This document shows positions 1 through 10,556 of a stretch of DNA of 64,000 bases, piece by piece; position 1 is the first letter of the stretch, and every line of letters begins with the position of its first letter. Location of the stretch: contig OY755044.1 in assembly GCA_963576565.1 (NCBI GenBank), positions 51,281,847 through 51,345,846 on the forward strand, in the 5' to 3' direction. The position numbers were made by a program, and so were the translations under genes. Origin of the DNA: Aspidapion aeneum. Taxonomy: Eukaryota > Arthropoda > Insecta > Coleoptera > Brentidae. The notes under the pieces are model-generated. The model saw only the letters and a list, made by a program, of their open reading frames with translations. It searched no databases and was not told the origin of the DNA.

Positions 1-84
1 CTCAAGCTAAAAGGTAAAACTTTGATATGATCTTTTATTAGGTTTTTACAGTTTGTTTCAATTTCAATATAAATTTCACCCATA

Positions 85-221
85 CAGGGTGTCGTAAATT
101 CGATGTTTTGGGCGGTTTCAGCTATTTCTTGGAGATTTAGAAAAAAACCGACTCAAGCAAGTTTTTTTTCTCTCCTAGAAATATCTGGAACCTTCCAAAA
201 CATCGAATTTGGGACACCCTG
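85..221. mobile_element. Short palindromic MITE with CAGGGTGTC ends
   Basis: The two ends are inverted copies of about 27 bp that start CAGGGTGTC and contain AAATTCGATGTTTTGG. The similarity continues weakly inward (TATTTCTTGG against the complement of CTAGAAATATCTGG), so the whole 137 bp can fold back. The left end follows a TA, as expected for a Tc1/mariner-type target; the right flank has lost its TA. There is no coding capacity, so it would be moved by a transposase from elsewhere. The family is not identified. Confidence 0.65.
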
Positions 222-284
222 GACATTTTCTTTTAATTTTGGTCCACAGCACATCGGTCTAGTTTTTAAGTGATGAGTGATGTC

Positions 285-756
285 CATCATGGAAATGTCC
301 ACCCTTACATGTCGCATAGAAGCTGTACTTAATAGTCGCCCTTTATCTCCTGCCTCTTCAGACCCACACGATCTTCAACCTCTTACCCCTGGGCATTTTT
401 TGACCCCTGAACCCCTTAATTTAGAAATTCCGGAGTCAGATTTGTCCGAGGTTCCCCTAAATCGGCTCTCGAGATGGCAACTAATCCAACAACTACATAA
501 TGATTTTTGGAAAAGATATTCTGTCGAGTATTTGCATACGCTACAACAGCGACACAAGTGGGCTGATTCGTCCCCAAATATCAAATTAAATGATTTGGTT
601 ATCATAACGAGTGATCACATTCAGTCACCTTTGAAATGGCCAGTCGGTCGGGTCATCGAACTGCATGCAGACGGTCAGGTGCGTGTTGCGACGGCACAAA
701 CGGCTACCGGTGTTTACAAGCGGCCAGTTGTAAAACTGTGCCTCTTGCCGAATTAA
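285..756 (+). pseudogene. BEL/Pao pol 3' end (integrase tail and DUF5641 region), 5'-truncated
   Basis: The frame matches the C-terminal part of BEL/Pao polyproteins. It has the end of the integrase (VLNSRPL, SSDPHDLQPLTPGHFL), then RWQLIQQLHNDFWKR and YLHTLQQRHKW, and ends with GVYKRPVVKLCLLPN before a TAA. The same blocks in the same order close the three BEL elements further along. Everything upstream (gag, protease, RT, RNase H, catalytic integrase) is missing: similarity starts abruptly near 285. The remaining frame is open, so the truncation is the main lesion. It cannot mobilise itself. Confidence 0.85.
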
Positions 757-1604
757 AAGTAATTTTAATTTTTTCTACCTATTGAAGTCAATTATTACAA
801 TAGGTAATTCTTTATTATTATTTTTTTAATTTTGTTTGTTTGTTTTGACTTTTTCGGGTTTTCGTTATCTCTAAATAAACTTACGCTACTTATCTGTTTT
901 TCATTCATTTATATTTATCGATCGATCATTTCTCTTATATCTGTCCGGCTGATATTCTAAAATTGTGTGTTTTGGTGGGCAGTTATGTTAGCTCCCGCTA
1001 AATTTCGCGGTTGTTTGTAAATTTTAAAACCACACAATTGGATGACGGACAGAATACATTTTGAACATGCGCACCGAGAATCAGTGAGATCCTTTTTCGA
1101 CCGCCTCGAGAAAATGGCGTGTTAATTTCTTTCTCCAACTATTTCAAATTTCTACACTTAAAAGTGCTCGATTTTGGTGTACTGAAGCATAGAAGAAACT
1201 TCAGCCCTTCAGCTACGTGGTGCCATCATTAGATCAAGACAGGGGCCCCTTGGAACGTGGAGAAATTGGCTGCAAACTGGTGAGTGCTTTGTTTCTGATT
1301 TCCGTTGTGTGGTACCAACAATTAACCTATGGACCTTAATTATTTCGTGATTTCACATCAATATATTTATGTTTGTTCGCGCTTTCCTTAATTAAAATAT
1401 CTACAGTCCATTGCAGTTATCGTTTTTCTAACTGCGGGCAAACAGTTACCTACCTATTATTACTGTTTTTATAAATAAATAATAAATTATCACACCTAGT
1501 TTATTTTCTCTTCTAATGGCAAAGATGAAAATTTAATTGTCTTTAAATATTGCACGCTAATGCTATCACAATTAGAAACTTTTGCCAAATCGTCGAAACA
1601 ATAA
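757..1604 (+). repeat. 3' non-coding end and probable partial LTR of the BEL/Pao remnant
   Basis: No gene is seen here. A purine-rich tract (GGTGGGCAG, 974-982) lies just before TGTTAGCTCCCGC at about 986. This is the expected polypurine-tract-to-LTR junction and resembles the tracts of the other BEL elements (GGTGGG cores). The LTR would run rightward from 986 and is probably cut by the Gypsy insertion at 1605. No second LTR copy is in the window, so this is an inference from position and motif only. Confidence 0.4.
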
Positions 1605-2008
1605 TGTAACGTGTCATTTTTACGTTTAAGGCAAACGTTACCTATTTGTTTTATTTCTGTAAATAACCAAAACTATCCGATTCGTTTTTCTGTACACACA
1701 TTAAGGGTAATTTATATAGCTAGGTTTTGAGGTTATTTATTGTCCAGAAAGTTACCTTATAGAGGAGGTATTCCATCATAATTTTGTAACCACTGCGCAC
1801 GTCGCATTATTTGGGCATCGTAATTGGAATTTGAGATCACAGGTTTCGGGAGAAATCACATAAAAACTTTTCATTGTTTGGTTTATCTGGAATTCCGTGG
1901 TTATGCGACGTTTACGAAATCAATAATCAGCTGTTTTAGCGACCGCGTACGTTCAATAAATAGACGAAATGAGAAAAGTATTCTAATCCAATCTACCCGG
2001 TATAATTC

Positions 2009-3047
2009 TAATATCACAAACTACTCACGATGTTTTAAGGACAGTTTGAAACATTTAGATATACATTTAATTTATTTTGGATGTTCGATTATTTGTATTT
2101 TCTAGGATATTAGGATAGTGATTTCTCTTCCGAACCTCTTTTTCTTCACGGATTAGCTAGTTTTTGTGGCACGGAAACATATTTGGGTCCACGGTTTGAC
2201 CAGGAACAACCGAGGCTCCGCCCACTTTGATATCTTTATTACCTTGATAAGGAGAAGATAAAATAAATACAAGTTATGCAATTTTGTAAATTGGACATAA
2301 ACGAGGGATAAAAACCAAGACTAAGAGAATAAACAAAATCGTATTTTTATATTATATAAATTAATATATAATCATAGTTGAATAAAGTTGATATCTAGCT
2401 CAGTTAGTCGGATTGAAGGGTTATGTAGGGCTAGCTAGTGGTGAACAAACTTAACATTTGAGCACCCTTGTGCCGAGTTTAAGCAGTAGTTCAATGTGTA
2501 TTTTTAGGTTCAAGTTTAGAAACAACTTTATTGATGTAGAAATGTTTTACAAAAATGGCGTCAAACCATATGAATCGTAGAGAAAACATATATAAAGAGC
2601 GAAGGAAACTTTTGACTAAAACTATAACTAAAATACAACTAAATTCTATACTTAGTATGGCTTTACTCATATGGGAGTTGGTTGAGTGTTCGAATATTCC
2701 TGAGTTTGATGCATGCTCTGATCTCCAGTAATTGATTTTACAGTTGATGGTTTCAATGCTGAGCTTCTTATAGTCTGGCTGGTTATTTTCCTCCTACTTG
2801 CTATGTTGGCAGGGGTCCGGTTGACAAGTGTTTCGGTCTGTATACGGGTATCTCGAAAATCCTCGTTTATAAAAATGATCCGTAGAAATAGATCTAACAA
2901 CACCCCAATGTGTAAAGGACGAATTTCCAATGTTCCCTTGACTGATGCTGCCCCCTACAGACCGGTACGAAAGTATTGGTGTATTTCATCATTGGTTAGT
3001 TTGAAAACCGCGGTAGTATTTTCGGGCTTGCAAACCGAGGCTAGGGA
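2009..3047. other. LTR-internal segment unique to the 5' copy, no gene seen
   Basis: This 1.04-kb block interrupts the alignment of the two Gypsy LTRs. No long frame, terminal inverted repeat or clear target duplication was seen at its edges. An 87-codon frame on the minus strand (2667-2930) has no recognisable domain. It is either part of the original LTR deleted from the 3' copy or a later insertion. Confidence 0.4.
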
Positions 3048-3070
3048 TTTTTTGGTGGAAGCGCTTTTTT

Positions 3071-3810
3071 TATAAATGGGTTTGCATCCTTATTTGAATT
3101 TAACCGGAAAAATTTGGTTGGTACTGTGTACTGTCCCCACCAAATTAAAGAACAGTATCCGGCATCTTCACCTTTTTTTTGTGTTCCCTGACAAAGTGTC
3201 ATTTTCTTTCTTTCTAAAAAGAATCGGCGTTGGATCGCCATTGTTTTTTTGGTTACTGGCACTGCAGTGGATGCAGGTTGTGTCCCAGAGACTGTGAAAG
3301 TGAGTCCGTCGTGTTGGGCGAATTCCAAGTGACGGCACAAATCCTCTGAGTGAGGGATTCAAGATCTGCGCCATTTCTACGGAAAGAAGCGTGGTAAGTT
3401 CGATTTTTTTTTTAATTTTTTTCGAAATTCTTCAAGACAATATTTGCCTTCCAAATTGTAACTGTGCTTGTGTGAAATGTAATTTTTCGACAAAAGACGT
3501 GGATAATTTTTGGAGTTTTTTTATTTTTTTTTAAACCACGTTTTGGATAAAAACTATATATTGTTTTTCTCCTTGTTTTCAGCACTGTCCACTCCACCAA
3601 CGGGACGGTTGTGCTAGTTACTGGTGGGAAGCCGGTGGTAGCACTGATACAACCCTGGGAAAGGTATGTTAGGGTTATTTTAGTTCATCTGTTGAAATCT
3701 GCTTTATTTTATTGAGTCGACATGGGGTTCTTGATTTAACTTACTCGGTGTAGGGGAACCTCGTGCAAAACCGACGAAGGAAACTGAAATATTTCATTTT
3801 CCACAGGGTT
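3071..3810 (+). promoter_or_regulatory. Candidate LTR promoter and spliced-leader signals
   Basis: A TATA-like box (TTTTTATAAATGG) lies near 3068-3080 and is repeated in the 3' LTR near 9987-9998. Downstream, both copies keep the same splice-like order: donor GTG|GTAAGT (3392), acceptor TTTTCAG|CACTG (3580), donor AAAG|GTATGT (3661) and acceptor TTCCACAG|GGTTTT (3806). The segments between acceptor and donor are less AT-rich than the flanks. This suggests transcription from the LTR with small introns in the leader, but it is inferred from consensus matches only. Confidence 0.35.
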
Positions 3811-3955
3811 TTATGCTCGGGCAAGGATCCAACACCTTTTCCACGACCATGTGCTGCCCTACTACCATGTGCTAAGGGATCTTCAGGGGAGGCGCGAGCA
3901 GGACAGGGACCCGGAGTAGCAGGAGAATGTCTGGGACAACGGAACTTCAGGTTAA

Positions 3956-5662
3956 ATAATAAATTTAAGATCATTGGTTTTTTAAAAAAGATTTCAATCT
4001 AGGAATAAATTTAAAAACCATAGGTATAGGTCAAAATAGGTTTTCTTGATGTGACTATACATTGATGAGGACATATATATTTTTTAAGCTGATAGTTGTA
4101 GGGGGTATAAAAGAACTACCTACCTTTTATATTGCAATAATTAGGGTTTTTTTCTCCCGCGAGCTGGGTGGAAATGGAAGAAATGTTTGGTTCGGAGTGT
4201 AGAAATCGATGTACGAGGACCTCCTACTAATCTTTTTAGGATTTCGCAACTTCGGTTTTCGCTAAATTAAAATACATCAAAATTGGGCCTACATGCTAAA
4301 TCTCACATTTTCCAGGACCTTGCAGATTCGCGGAGAAAGACAAGTTTTGTGATCTGTTTAGTTATGATAGGAATTAAAATAGTAACATGCACATGAGGGA
4401 ACTAGATATATTTAGGTTAAAAATTAGTAAGAACACTGATCTGAATAATTTTCCATAATAGTGTCCTATTTTCACAGGGTGCTTCAAAATATCTTCACCC
4501 TTTCTTTGAAATAAGATATTGTTTCGTCTGTGGGCGTTTAACCGTTTAAAAAAATATATAGGGTCCAGATGGGATTGGAATGGAAATCACAAGTTTTTGA
4601 GTTTATTGACATTATACTTAGGAAATAGGGGAAATGACTAATAAAAAGTTTTTTTTTTGGTTTTAGGCCGAGTTTTGTTGAGCATAACAAAAGTTTATTT
4701 GGGGCCAGGAGTTTATTATGCTCTTTTAAAATTAATGTAATAGTTTTTTTCCGTATAGTAAATTAATTTTTTCTGGCTCATTCACTTTCACATTCACACA
4801 GTTTTGGGAGAGGAAAGGGAATCTACAACTGTTTTTAAAGGAAAAGAACAAAAACTGTTGCCATAACTCGAATAAGATTTTTCTAGTGTTAATTTCATTT
4901 AATTTTTTTTATTACAGTTCGCTAATAGGAGCTGCAGCCCTACTTAATCGTTTTCTAATTTTTTTGAATTTTTTTTTGGAATTTTTTTTAAATATTTTTT
5001 TTTTGTAAAAAGGGGAAACTTGATTTTCTTGAGGAGTTTATTAGTGGAGCCGTTCTGCAATAGCAGGAGTATACCCTAGCGTTAACTGTGTACAACAGCT
5101 TTGGGATTTTTATATAGGTAGTTTGTTGTACGTTCCATTTAGGGATAAATTTGCCTATTCGGTTGCTGAGGTAAACAAACACAACTTTACTTTAACTTTA
5201 ATCCAGTTCAGCTAGGATAAGCGCAATAATTTTTTTTTTGGTTTTGCTCACGCAGGTGTGGAACATAAGACCTAAACACTGCCAAAGCTCTTGTCTCTCT
5301 TTTATTTTTTTTTTAACTTTTGTTATGGCTACTTGTTAATTCTAATTTAGGATTTAAGTAGTTATTTCTCTCTGCAAGGTTGGACGTCATGGTTGGTTGT
5401 GCAAATAATTATTATAAACTACGATTACATTTTTAAATGCAAATAAATTTTATTTTCTTACTGCTCCGGTGTTCTTCGATTTTGTTCGCGTCCGCCCGTA
5501 TTTAGGTTTTATATTTTCTACATTTGTGAGAAAATTTATAGTGATTTTCACTAGTGAATTTAAAGTGAACTTTGTGTTTGTTATTGCGTGGTTTAGTTTT
5601 ATAATTGGGACGTATAATTACCAGTTTTAATTAAAGTTTAAAGTTTGAATATAAAAGGCACC
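3956..5662 (+). other. Gypsy leader between LTR and gag, no gene seen
   Basis: This 1.7-kb AT-rich stretch has long T runs and no supported gene. It holds a further acceptor-like TTATTACAG near 4909-4917. It is not repeated on the 3' side, which agrees with an internal leader position. No TGG-type primer binding site stands out at the LTR edge; part of the stretch may be foreign insertion, but no boundaries were found. Confidence 0.4.
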
Positions 5663-6271
5663 ATGGCTATTTCTATGAGTCGGTTGTCTGACATAAGGTA
5701 CTTAGTCAAGGACGAGTTAATCTACGAGTTAACATGGAGAGGCATAGCCATTGGATCGGTGGAAGAAATGAAGCAACAGCTCATGCTAATTAAGCAAAGA
5801 GAAAAGACTGCTGCAAGTATGAGATACCCTCCGTATCCCGTATTTAAATTTGGCCAAGATGCTTTTAGCTGCATGAAGAAGCTTGATAGTCTGGTACCGC
5901 TGGTAGAGAATATCGTCTTCAGAAATATCGCGGACATCTATAAAAATGAGTTAATTGCTACTGAGGTCAATAGCCTATCACATTTAAAAGATCTGTGTCG
6001 TAGAATAGACCAGAGATATGGTTTAGAGGAAGAGAATTTTACACCTAGGAGAAATCAATCAATCGAACCTGACTTAGCCTACGTTGACGTAGAGAGCGAC
6101 AGTGACGATTTTCCAACAGAAGTCAATGCAATTCAAACATCAAGTACCGGGACTAGCCAACAGAATTTAAATCATCCTGTTAATAGATTCGGCAGAGATA
6201 GGCGACAGCCAACAAGCAGTTCCTCTGCTAGAGCAGATAGACAGAGATGTACAACCACCACAGGGTGTTAG
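5663..6271 (+). pseudogene. gag: Gypsy gag (capsid part)
   Basis: The ATG at 5663 sits in a strong context (CACCATGG) and opens a 202-codon frame beginning MAISMSRL. The body is polar and helix-rich (RYLVKDELIYELTWRGI, VEEMKQQLMLIKQRE), and the tail is low-complexity Ser/Thr/Arg, as in retrotransposon Gag upstream of its nucleocapsid. It would form the particle shell in the cytoplasm. The frame ends at a TAG before the zinc knuckles, which are found in another frame just downstream, so a frameshift near 6260 separates capsid from nucleocapsid. Assignment rests on position before protease and RT more than on a diagnostic motif. Confidence 0.6.
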
Positions 6272-6450
6272 GTCTGGTAGGGCGAATAGGGACGTTGTTT
6301 GTTATAGATGCAACCAAGCAGGGCACATGGCGGTCTGGTGGGCATTACCTAGAGGTAAGTAGTGTTATTCGTGTGGTCAAGCAGGGGTAACAGTCAGAGA
6401 ATGCCGTAACTGTAATAGTCAGGGAAATGGACCCAGGCGCTCGTAGGCGG
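6265..6450 (+). pseudogene. Gypsy Gag nucleocapsid, degenerate zinc knuckles
   Basis: A shifted frame encodes CYRCNQAGHMAVWW, a CX2CX4HX4C knuckle whose last Cys is Trp. After an in-frame TAG comes CYSCGQAGVTVREC, a second knuckle whose His is Val. Both would bind RNA in an intact Gag. Loss of a ligand in each knuckle, the stop between them and a further TAG near 6444 show that this part has decayed. Confidence 0.65.
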
Positions 6451-6511
6451 TCGACCTTCGAGTCAGCCTGAACAAGCATCGACCGATAGGCTAACGAACG
6501 TCTTAGATTAT

Positions 6512-6870
6512 GTGATAAGTCATGCTCGTAAAGATGAGAGACCTTATTTAGAAGTGGATGTGCTCGGAAATAAGTTATTAGGTTTGTTGGATTCCGGGGC
6601 TTCACGTACCTTTTTAGGGAATCATGGTTGGTCAATCATCGAGACATTTGGTTTTTCACTTGATACCACGAAGACGATTTGTATGTGGCAAATGGTCAAA
6701 GCACGAGTAGTATTGGGACAGTGCAGCTTCCTATGCGAGTTCATGATAAATTTAGGTTAATAGAGGTCGTCGTCGATCCTGAGTTGCCGCACACTTTGAT
6801 TTTGGGATTAGATTTTTGGATTTCGATGGGTATAGTACCGAACTTAAGTACTAATGAGTGGCACTTTGCC
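6512..6870 (+). pseudogene. Gypsy aspartic protease
   Basis: The frame contains the retroviral-type active-site motif LLDSGASRTF, followed in the next frame by VVDPELPHTLILGLDFW, the usual hydrophobic-Gly-x-Asp block that ends these proteases. The switch of frame between the two blocks (near 6690-6755) marks an indel. In an intact element this domain would cut the Gag-Pol polyprotein during particle maturation. It leads directly into the RT domain. Confidence 0.75.
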
Positions 6871-8064
6871 GATAATAAAGATACAGAAGCAGACCAACAA
6901 ACAACCCTTACGCCTTATGAATCAGAACGACTAGAGGAATTGGTCGATAAATATAAGACTATTATGGGTGACTCACTGGGATGTACAGACAGAGTAGAAC
7001 ATAAGATTACAACAGATGCAGCACCGATAAGACAACGTTCATATAAGGTCTCACCGGTCATTCAAAAACTTATTGATCACGAAATCGACGAAATGCTGAA
7101 ACTTGATGTTATAGAACGGAGTAGTAGTTCATGGGCTTCACCAGTGGTAATGGTACAAAAGAAAAACACAAAGAAATATCGTTTCTGCGTAGACTACCGC
7201 AAATTGAACTCAGTGACGGCGCGTGATAGTTATCCTTTACCACTCGTATCCGAGACTCTTGACAAGTTGAAAAATGCTAAGTACTTGTCAACTTTAGATA
7301 TCAAAAGCGCTTATTGGCAAGTACCAATGGAGGAATCATCGAAGCCACTAACAGCATTCATCTGTCGACGAGGTCTATTCCAATTTAAGCGCTTACCTTT
7401 TGGTCTTCATAATGCACCTGCAACTTGGCAGAGACTCATAGATAGCATCATAGGAAACGATTTAGATCCCTACGTGTACGTATATCTCGATGACCTCGTC
7501 ACACAGAGCTTTTCTGAACATCTTAGAATTCTCGAGGAAGTCCTACGAAGATTGCAGAATGCAAAGATAACGGTAAGTTGGGAGAAATGCCAACTGTGTA
7601 GGCCAGAAATGACTTATTTAGGATTCGTAGTGGACCGTCGAGGCATCCGAGTCGATCCTAATAAAAAAAAAATTAAAGCCATGTTAGAGCTCCAGAGGCC
7701 AAGAACTGTCATAGAAGTCCGTAGAGTTGTAGGTACAATTTCCTGGTATAGACGATTCATAGAGAATTTTTCAGCGATAATAGCTCCAATTACAGCTCTA
7801 ACTAAGAAGAATCAAAAGTTCGATTGGACTCAGGACTGCGAAAAAGCATTTATTAAGATTAAGGAACTTTTAGTGACTGCACCGATTCTTACATGTCCAG
7901 ATTATACCAAAGAATTTGTCATTCAAACAGACGCATCAGGATATGGAATAGGAGCATGTTTAACGCAGCCTTATCCTCAAGGAGCAAGAACGTGTTTACA
8001 CGACCACCGAGCGAGAATGTTTGGCATTGCTTTGGGCGATAGAGAAGCTCCGGCCATATATTGA
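6679..8064 (+). pseudogene. pol: Gypsy reverse transcriptase and start of RNase H
   Basis: The RT blocks appear in order: SPVVMVQKKN, FCVDYRKLNSVT, LSTLDIKSAYWQVPM, FKRLPFGLHNAPATWQRL, the catalytic YLDDLV and KCQLCRPEMTYLGFVV. They are followed by IENFSAIIAPITALTKK and the RNase H start FVIQTDASGYGIGACLTQ. It would copy the RNA to DNA in the particle. The RNase H domain is broken after ACLTQ: about 20 residues are missing and the frame changes near 7985, so the last 25 residues of this frame are out-of-frame noise. The catalytic RT residues themselves look intact. Confidence 0.9.
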
Positions 8065-9037
8065 AGGGATCTCATTTAAGGTCATAACAGATTATTTTAG
8101 CTTAAAATGGCTTCATAGCTTGAAAGAGCTCAGTGGAAGACTTGCTCGTTGGTCTGTAAAACTGCAGCAATATGACTTTGAAGTAATCTATCGGAAAGGG
8201 AAAGATTTAGTTGTCCCGGACATGTTGTCTCGCGCAGTACCTATGATTGATACAATTTCGCAGCCCAGAGACGTTTCAACAGCAATTAAAGATCGATGGT
8301 ACCAAAAGATGGTAAAGAGGGTCGTAGAATCACCGTTAAAATTTATGAATTGGAGATACACTGATAACAAGTTGTATAAATATTTCAAACAAGAATACTC
8401 TCAACTTTCACCATCTAACGAATATTGGAAGGAGGTAGTCCCCAAAGATCATAGGCGTAGAATTATTGGAGAAGCTCACGATCCTCCTACCGCAGGACAT
8501 ATGGGTGTGTATAAAACCTTCCACAGACTGGCAGAAAAATATTATTGGCCAAAAATGCGCCAGGACGTGGCAACTTTTGTAAAGAAATGCTTTGTCTGTG
8601 CAGCTCATAAAGGTTATACACAAGGTGTATCTGATCAGATGATATCTCACCCAAAATCAACTCGTCCTTGGGAAATTATTTCGACGGATTTATGTGGACC
8701 TTTACCTCGTTCGACAAAGGGTAATTGCTGGATTCTCGTCGTTACGGACTATTTGAGTAAGTTTTCCTTAGTTTTTCCAATGCGAACAGCCCCTACTCAA
8801 GCTGTTGTCAAGCATCTTGATGAGCAAGTATTTATGGTCTTCGGAGTACCCCGTTTGCTACTTTGTGATAATGGCCCTCAGTTCAAAAGTAACGAGTTTA
8901 AGCGTTTTGCTGAGAGTTATCAGGTTAAAATTCAGTATAATCCGTATTATCACCCCAGAGCGAATCCAACAGAAAGGACGAATCGTACGTTAAAAACCAT
9001 GTTATGTTGTTATGTGAAAGACAACCACAGGAAGTAG
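8021..9037 (+). pseudogene. pol: Gypsy RNase H end and integrase
   Basis: The frame starts in RNase H (LALLWAIEKLRPYIEG, FEVIYRKGKDLVVPDMLSR). It continues with the HHCC zinc domain (AGHMGVYKTFHRLAEKYYWP, CFVCAAHKG) and the core with STDLCGPLP, LLCDNGPQFKS and PTERTNRTLK, giving the D, D, E residues. Integrase joins the cDNA to the genome. A TAG at 9035-9037 ends it early; the core after that point resumes as KLACAIRTATHETT. The usual chromodomain is not evident. Confidence 0.85.
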
Positions 9038-9264
9038 GACGAACAAATACATAAACTTGCCTGCGCAATTCGTACTGCAACCCATGAGACAACCAGGATG
9101 TCTTCTTTCTTTGTTAATTTCGGTAAAAATATGTGTTTGTCAGGAAAAGATTACTCCAACCCAGTTTTGTTATCTGATCTCCATACTCTGGTGTCCAATC
9201 CGCAGCTGAAAGTAAGAACGAAGGTTTCCGGAAACTCTATGCTGATGTTAAGAGAAGGTTAGAG

Positions 9265-9546
9265 GTGGCGGGAGTGAAAAACGTAGTTCAGTATAATTTG
9301 CGTACAAAGGTACCCAACTTTGTTGTGGGTCAGCGTGTTTGGAAGAAGAATTATGTGTTGTCAGATGCTGCGAAGTTTTTCTCGAAGAAGTTAGCACCGA
9401 AATTCGTTGGTCCTTATGTGATTAGGAATAAAATTTCTCCATGGATATTTGAGCTTCAGGAACCATCGGGTAAAGTACTACCAGGGAGTTGGCATGCCAA
9501 AGACCTTAAGTCGGCAGCGGACCTCTCCGATTTGGGGGAGGGATTA
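9265..9546 (+). pseudogene. Gypsy integrase C-terminal region
   Basis: After a frame change between about 9190 and 9265, the frame encodes LRTKVPNFVVGQRVWKKN and KKLAPKFVGPYVIRNKISPW, the SH3-like tail block (GxxVW ... KLxPKFxGPY) common to Gypsy integrases. It ends with GSWHAKDLKSAADLSDLGEG on the polypurine tract. The open frame then runs into the 3' LTR, where it is probably not coding. No env frame is present between here and the LTR. Confidence 0.75.
9534..9546 (+). promoter_or_regulatory. Gypsy polypurine tract
   Basis: GGGGGAGGGA followed by TTA lies directly before the TGTAACG that opens the 3' LTR. It is the primer site for plus-strand DNA synthesis and fixes the left edge of the 3' LTR at 9547. 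Confidence 0.75.
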
Positions 9547-10335
9547 TGTAACGTGTCATTTTTACGTTTAAGGCAAATGCTACATATTTGTTTTATTTCT
9601 GTAAATAACCAAAACTATCCGATTCGTTTTTCTGTACACACATTAAGGGTAATTTATAGAGCTAGGTTTTGAGGTTATATATTGTCCAGAAAGTTACCTT
9701 ATAGAGGAGGTATCCCATCATATTTTTGTAACCACTGCGCACGTCGCATTATTTGGGCATCGTAATTGGAATGTGAGATCACAGGTTTCGGGAGAAATCA
9801 CATAAAAACTTTTCATTGTTTTGTTTATCTGGAATTCCGTGGTTATGCGAAGTTTACGAAATCAATAATCAGCTGTTTTAGCGACCGCGTACGTTCAATA
9901 AATAGACGAAATGAGAAAAGTATTCTAATCCAATCTACCCGGTATAATTCTGGGGAATGGCGGGTTGGTTTGGTGGAAGCGCTTTTTTTATAAATGGGTT
10001 TGAATCCTTATTTGAATTTAACCGGGAAAATGTGGTTGGTACTGTGTCATGTCCCCACCAAATTAAAGAACTATATCAGGCATCTTCACCTTTTTTTTTG
10101 TGTTCCCTGGCAAAGTGTCATTTTCTTTCTTTCCAAAAAGAATCGGCGTTGGATCGACAAGCCTCTGGGATCGCCATTGTTTTTTTGGTTACTGGCACTG
10201 CAGTGGATGCAGGTTCTGTCCCAGAGACTGTGAAAGTGAGTCCGTCGTGTTGGGCGAATTCCAAGTGACGGCTCACATCCTCTGAGTGAGGGATTCAAGA
10301 CCTGCGCCATTTCTACGGAAAGAAGCGTGGTAAGT
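9547..10335 (+). repeat. Gypsy 3' LTR, first piece
   Basis: It matches 1605-2008 and then 3048-3395 of the 5' LTR, lacking the 1.04-kb block between. It ends in GTGGTAAGT where a LINE has inserted; the LTR continues at 19094 with AAGTTCGATTT, so AAGT is probably the short target duplication. Confidence 0.8.
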
Positions 10336-10556
10336 AAGTTTTTTTATATGTCTTTTTAATCAAATTAATAGTGGTTTAATTTAGACTGAGTGTGGGTGGA
10401 AAATCTTGTTTTTTATCTTTGTGTTAAAAAGAAACTTACAAATGAGGGTGTTAAAATGTTTGGTTTTTATTCCTGGTCGGGCCGGCTGCAGCCGTGGGCC
10501 GATTTGTTGGGTCATCGGGCTCATTTTGGGGGGAACAGAGAGGTTATTTTTGGACA

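Larger units (their letters stand above)
1605..3955 (+). repeat. Gypsy 5' LTR, about 2.35 kb
   Basis: 1605-2008 matches 9547-9951, and 3048-3955 matches 9967-10335 plus 19094-19258 plus 22377-22780, with scattered differences. The segment 2009-3047 is absent from the 3' copy, so either this copy gained about 1 kb or the other lost it. The left edge begins TG straight after CAATAA. The right edge is approximate because similarity fades near CAGGTTAAATAAT and no primer binding site follows. Small reading frames on both strands inside are not conserved between copies and are not annotated. Confidence 0.65.

Noticed and set aside
3041..3374. Overlapping small frames on both strands in the Gypsy LTR and their counterparts near 9957-10310
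   Set aside because: They differ in length and sequence between the two copies and have no recognisable domain.
9547..9672. Extension of the Gypsy integrase frame into the LTR, or an env gene after integrase
   Set aside because: The frame crosses the polypurine tract into the LTR; no membrane-protein-like frame lies between integrase and the LTR.
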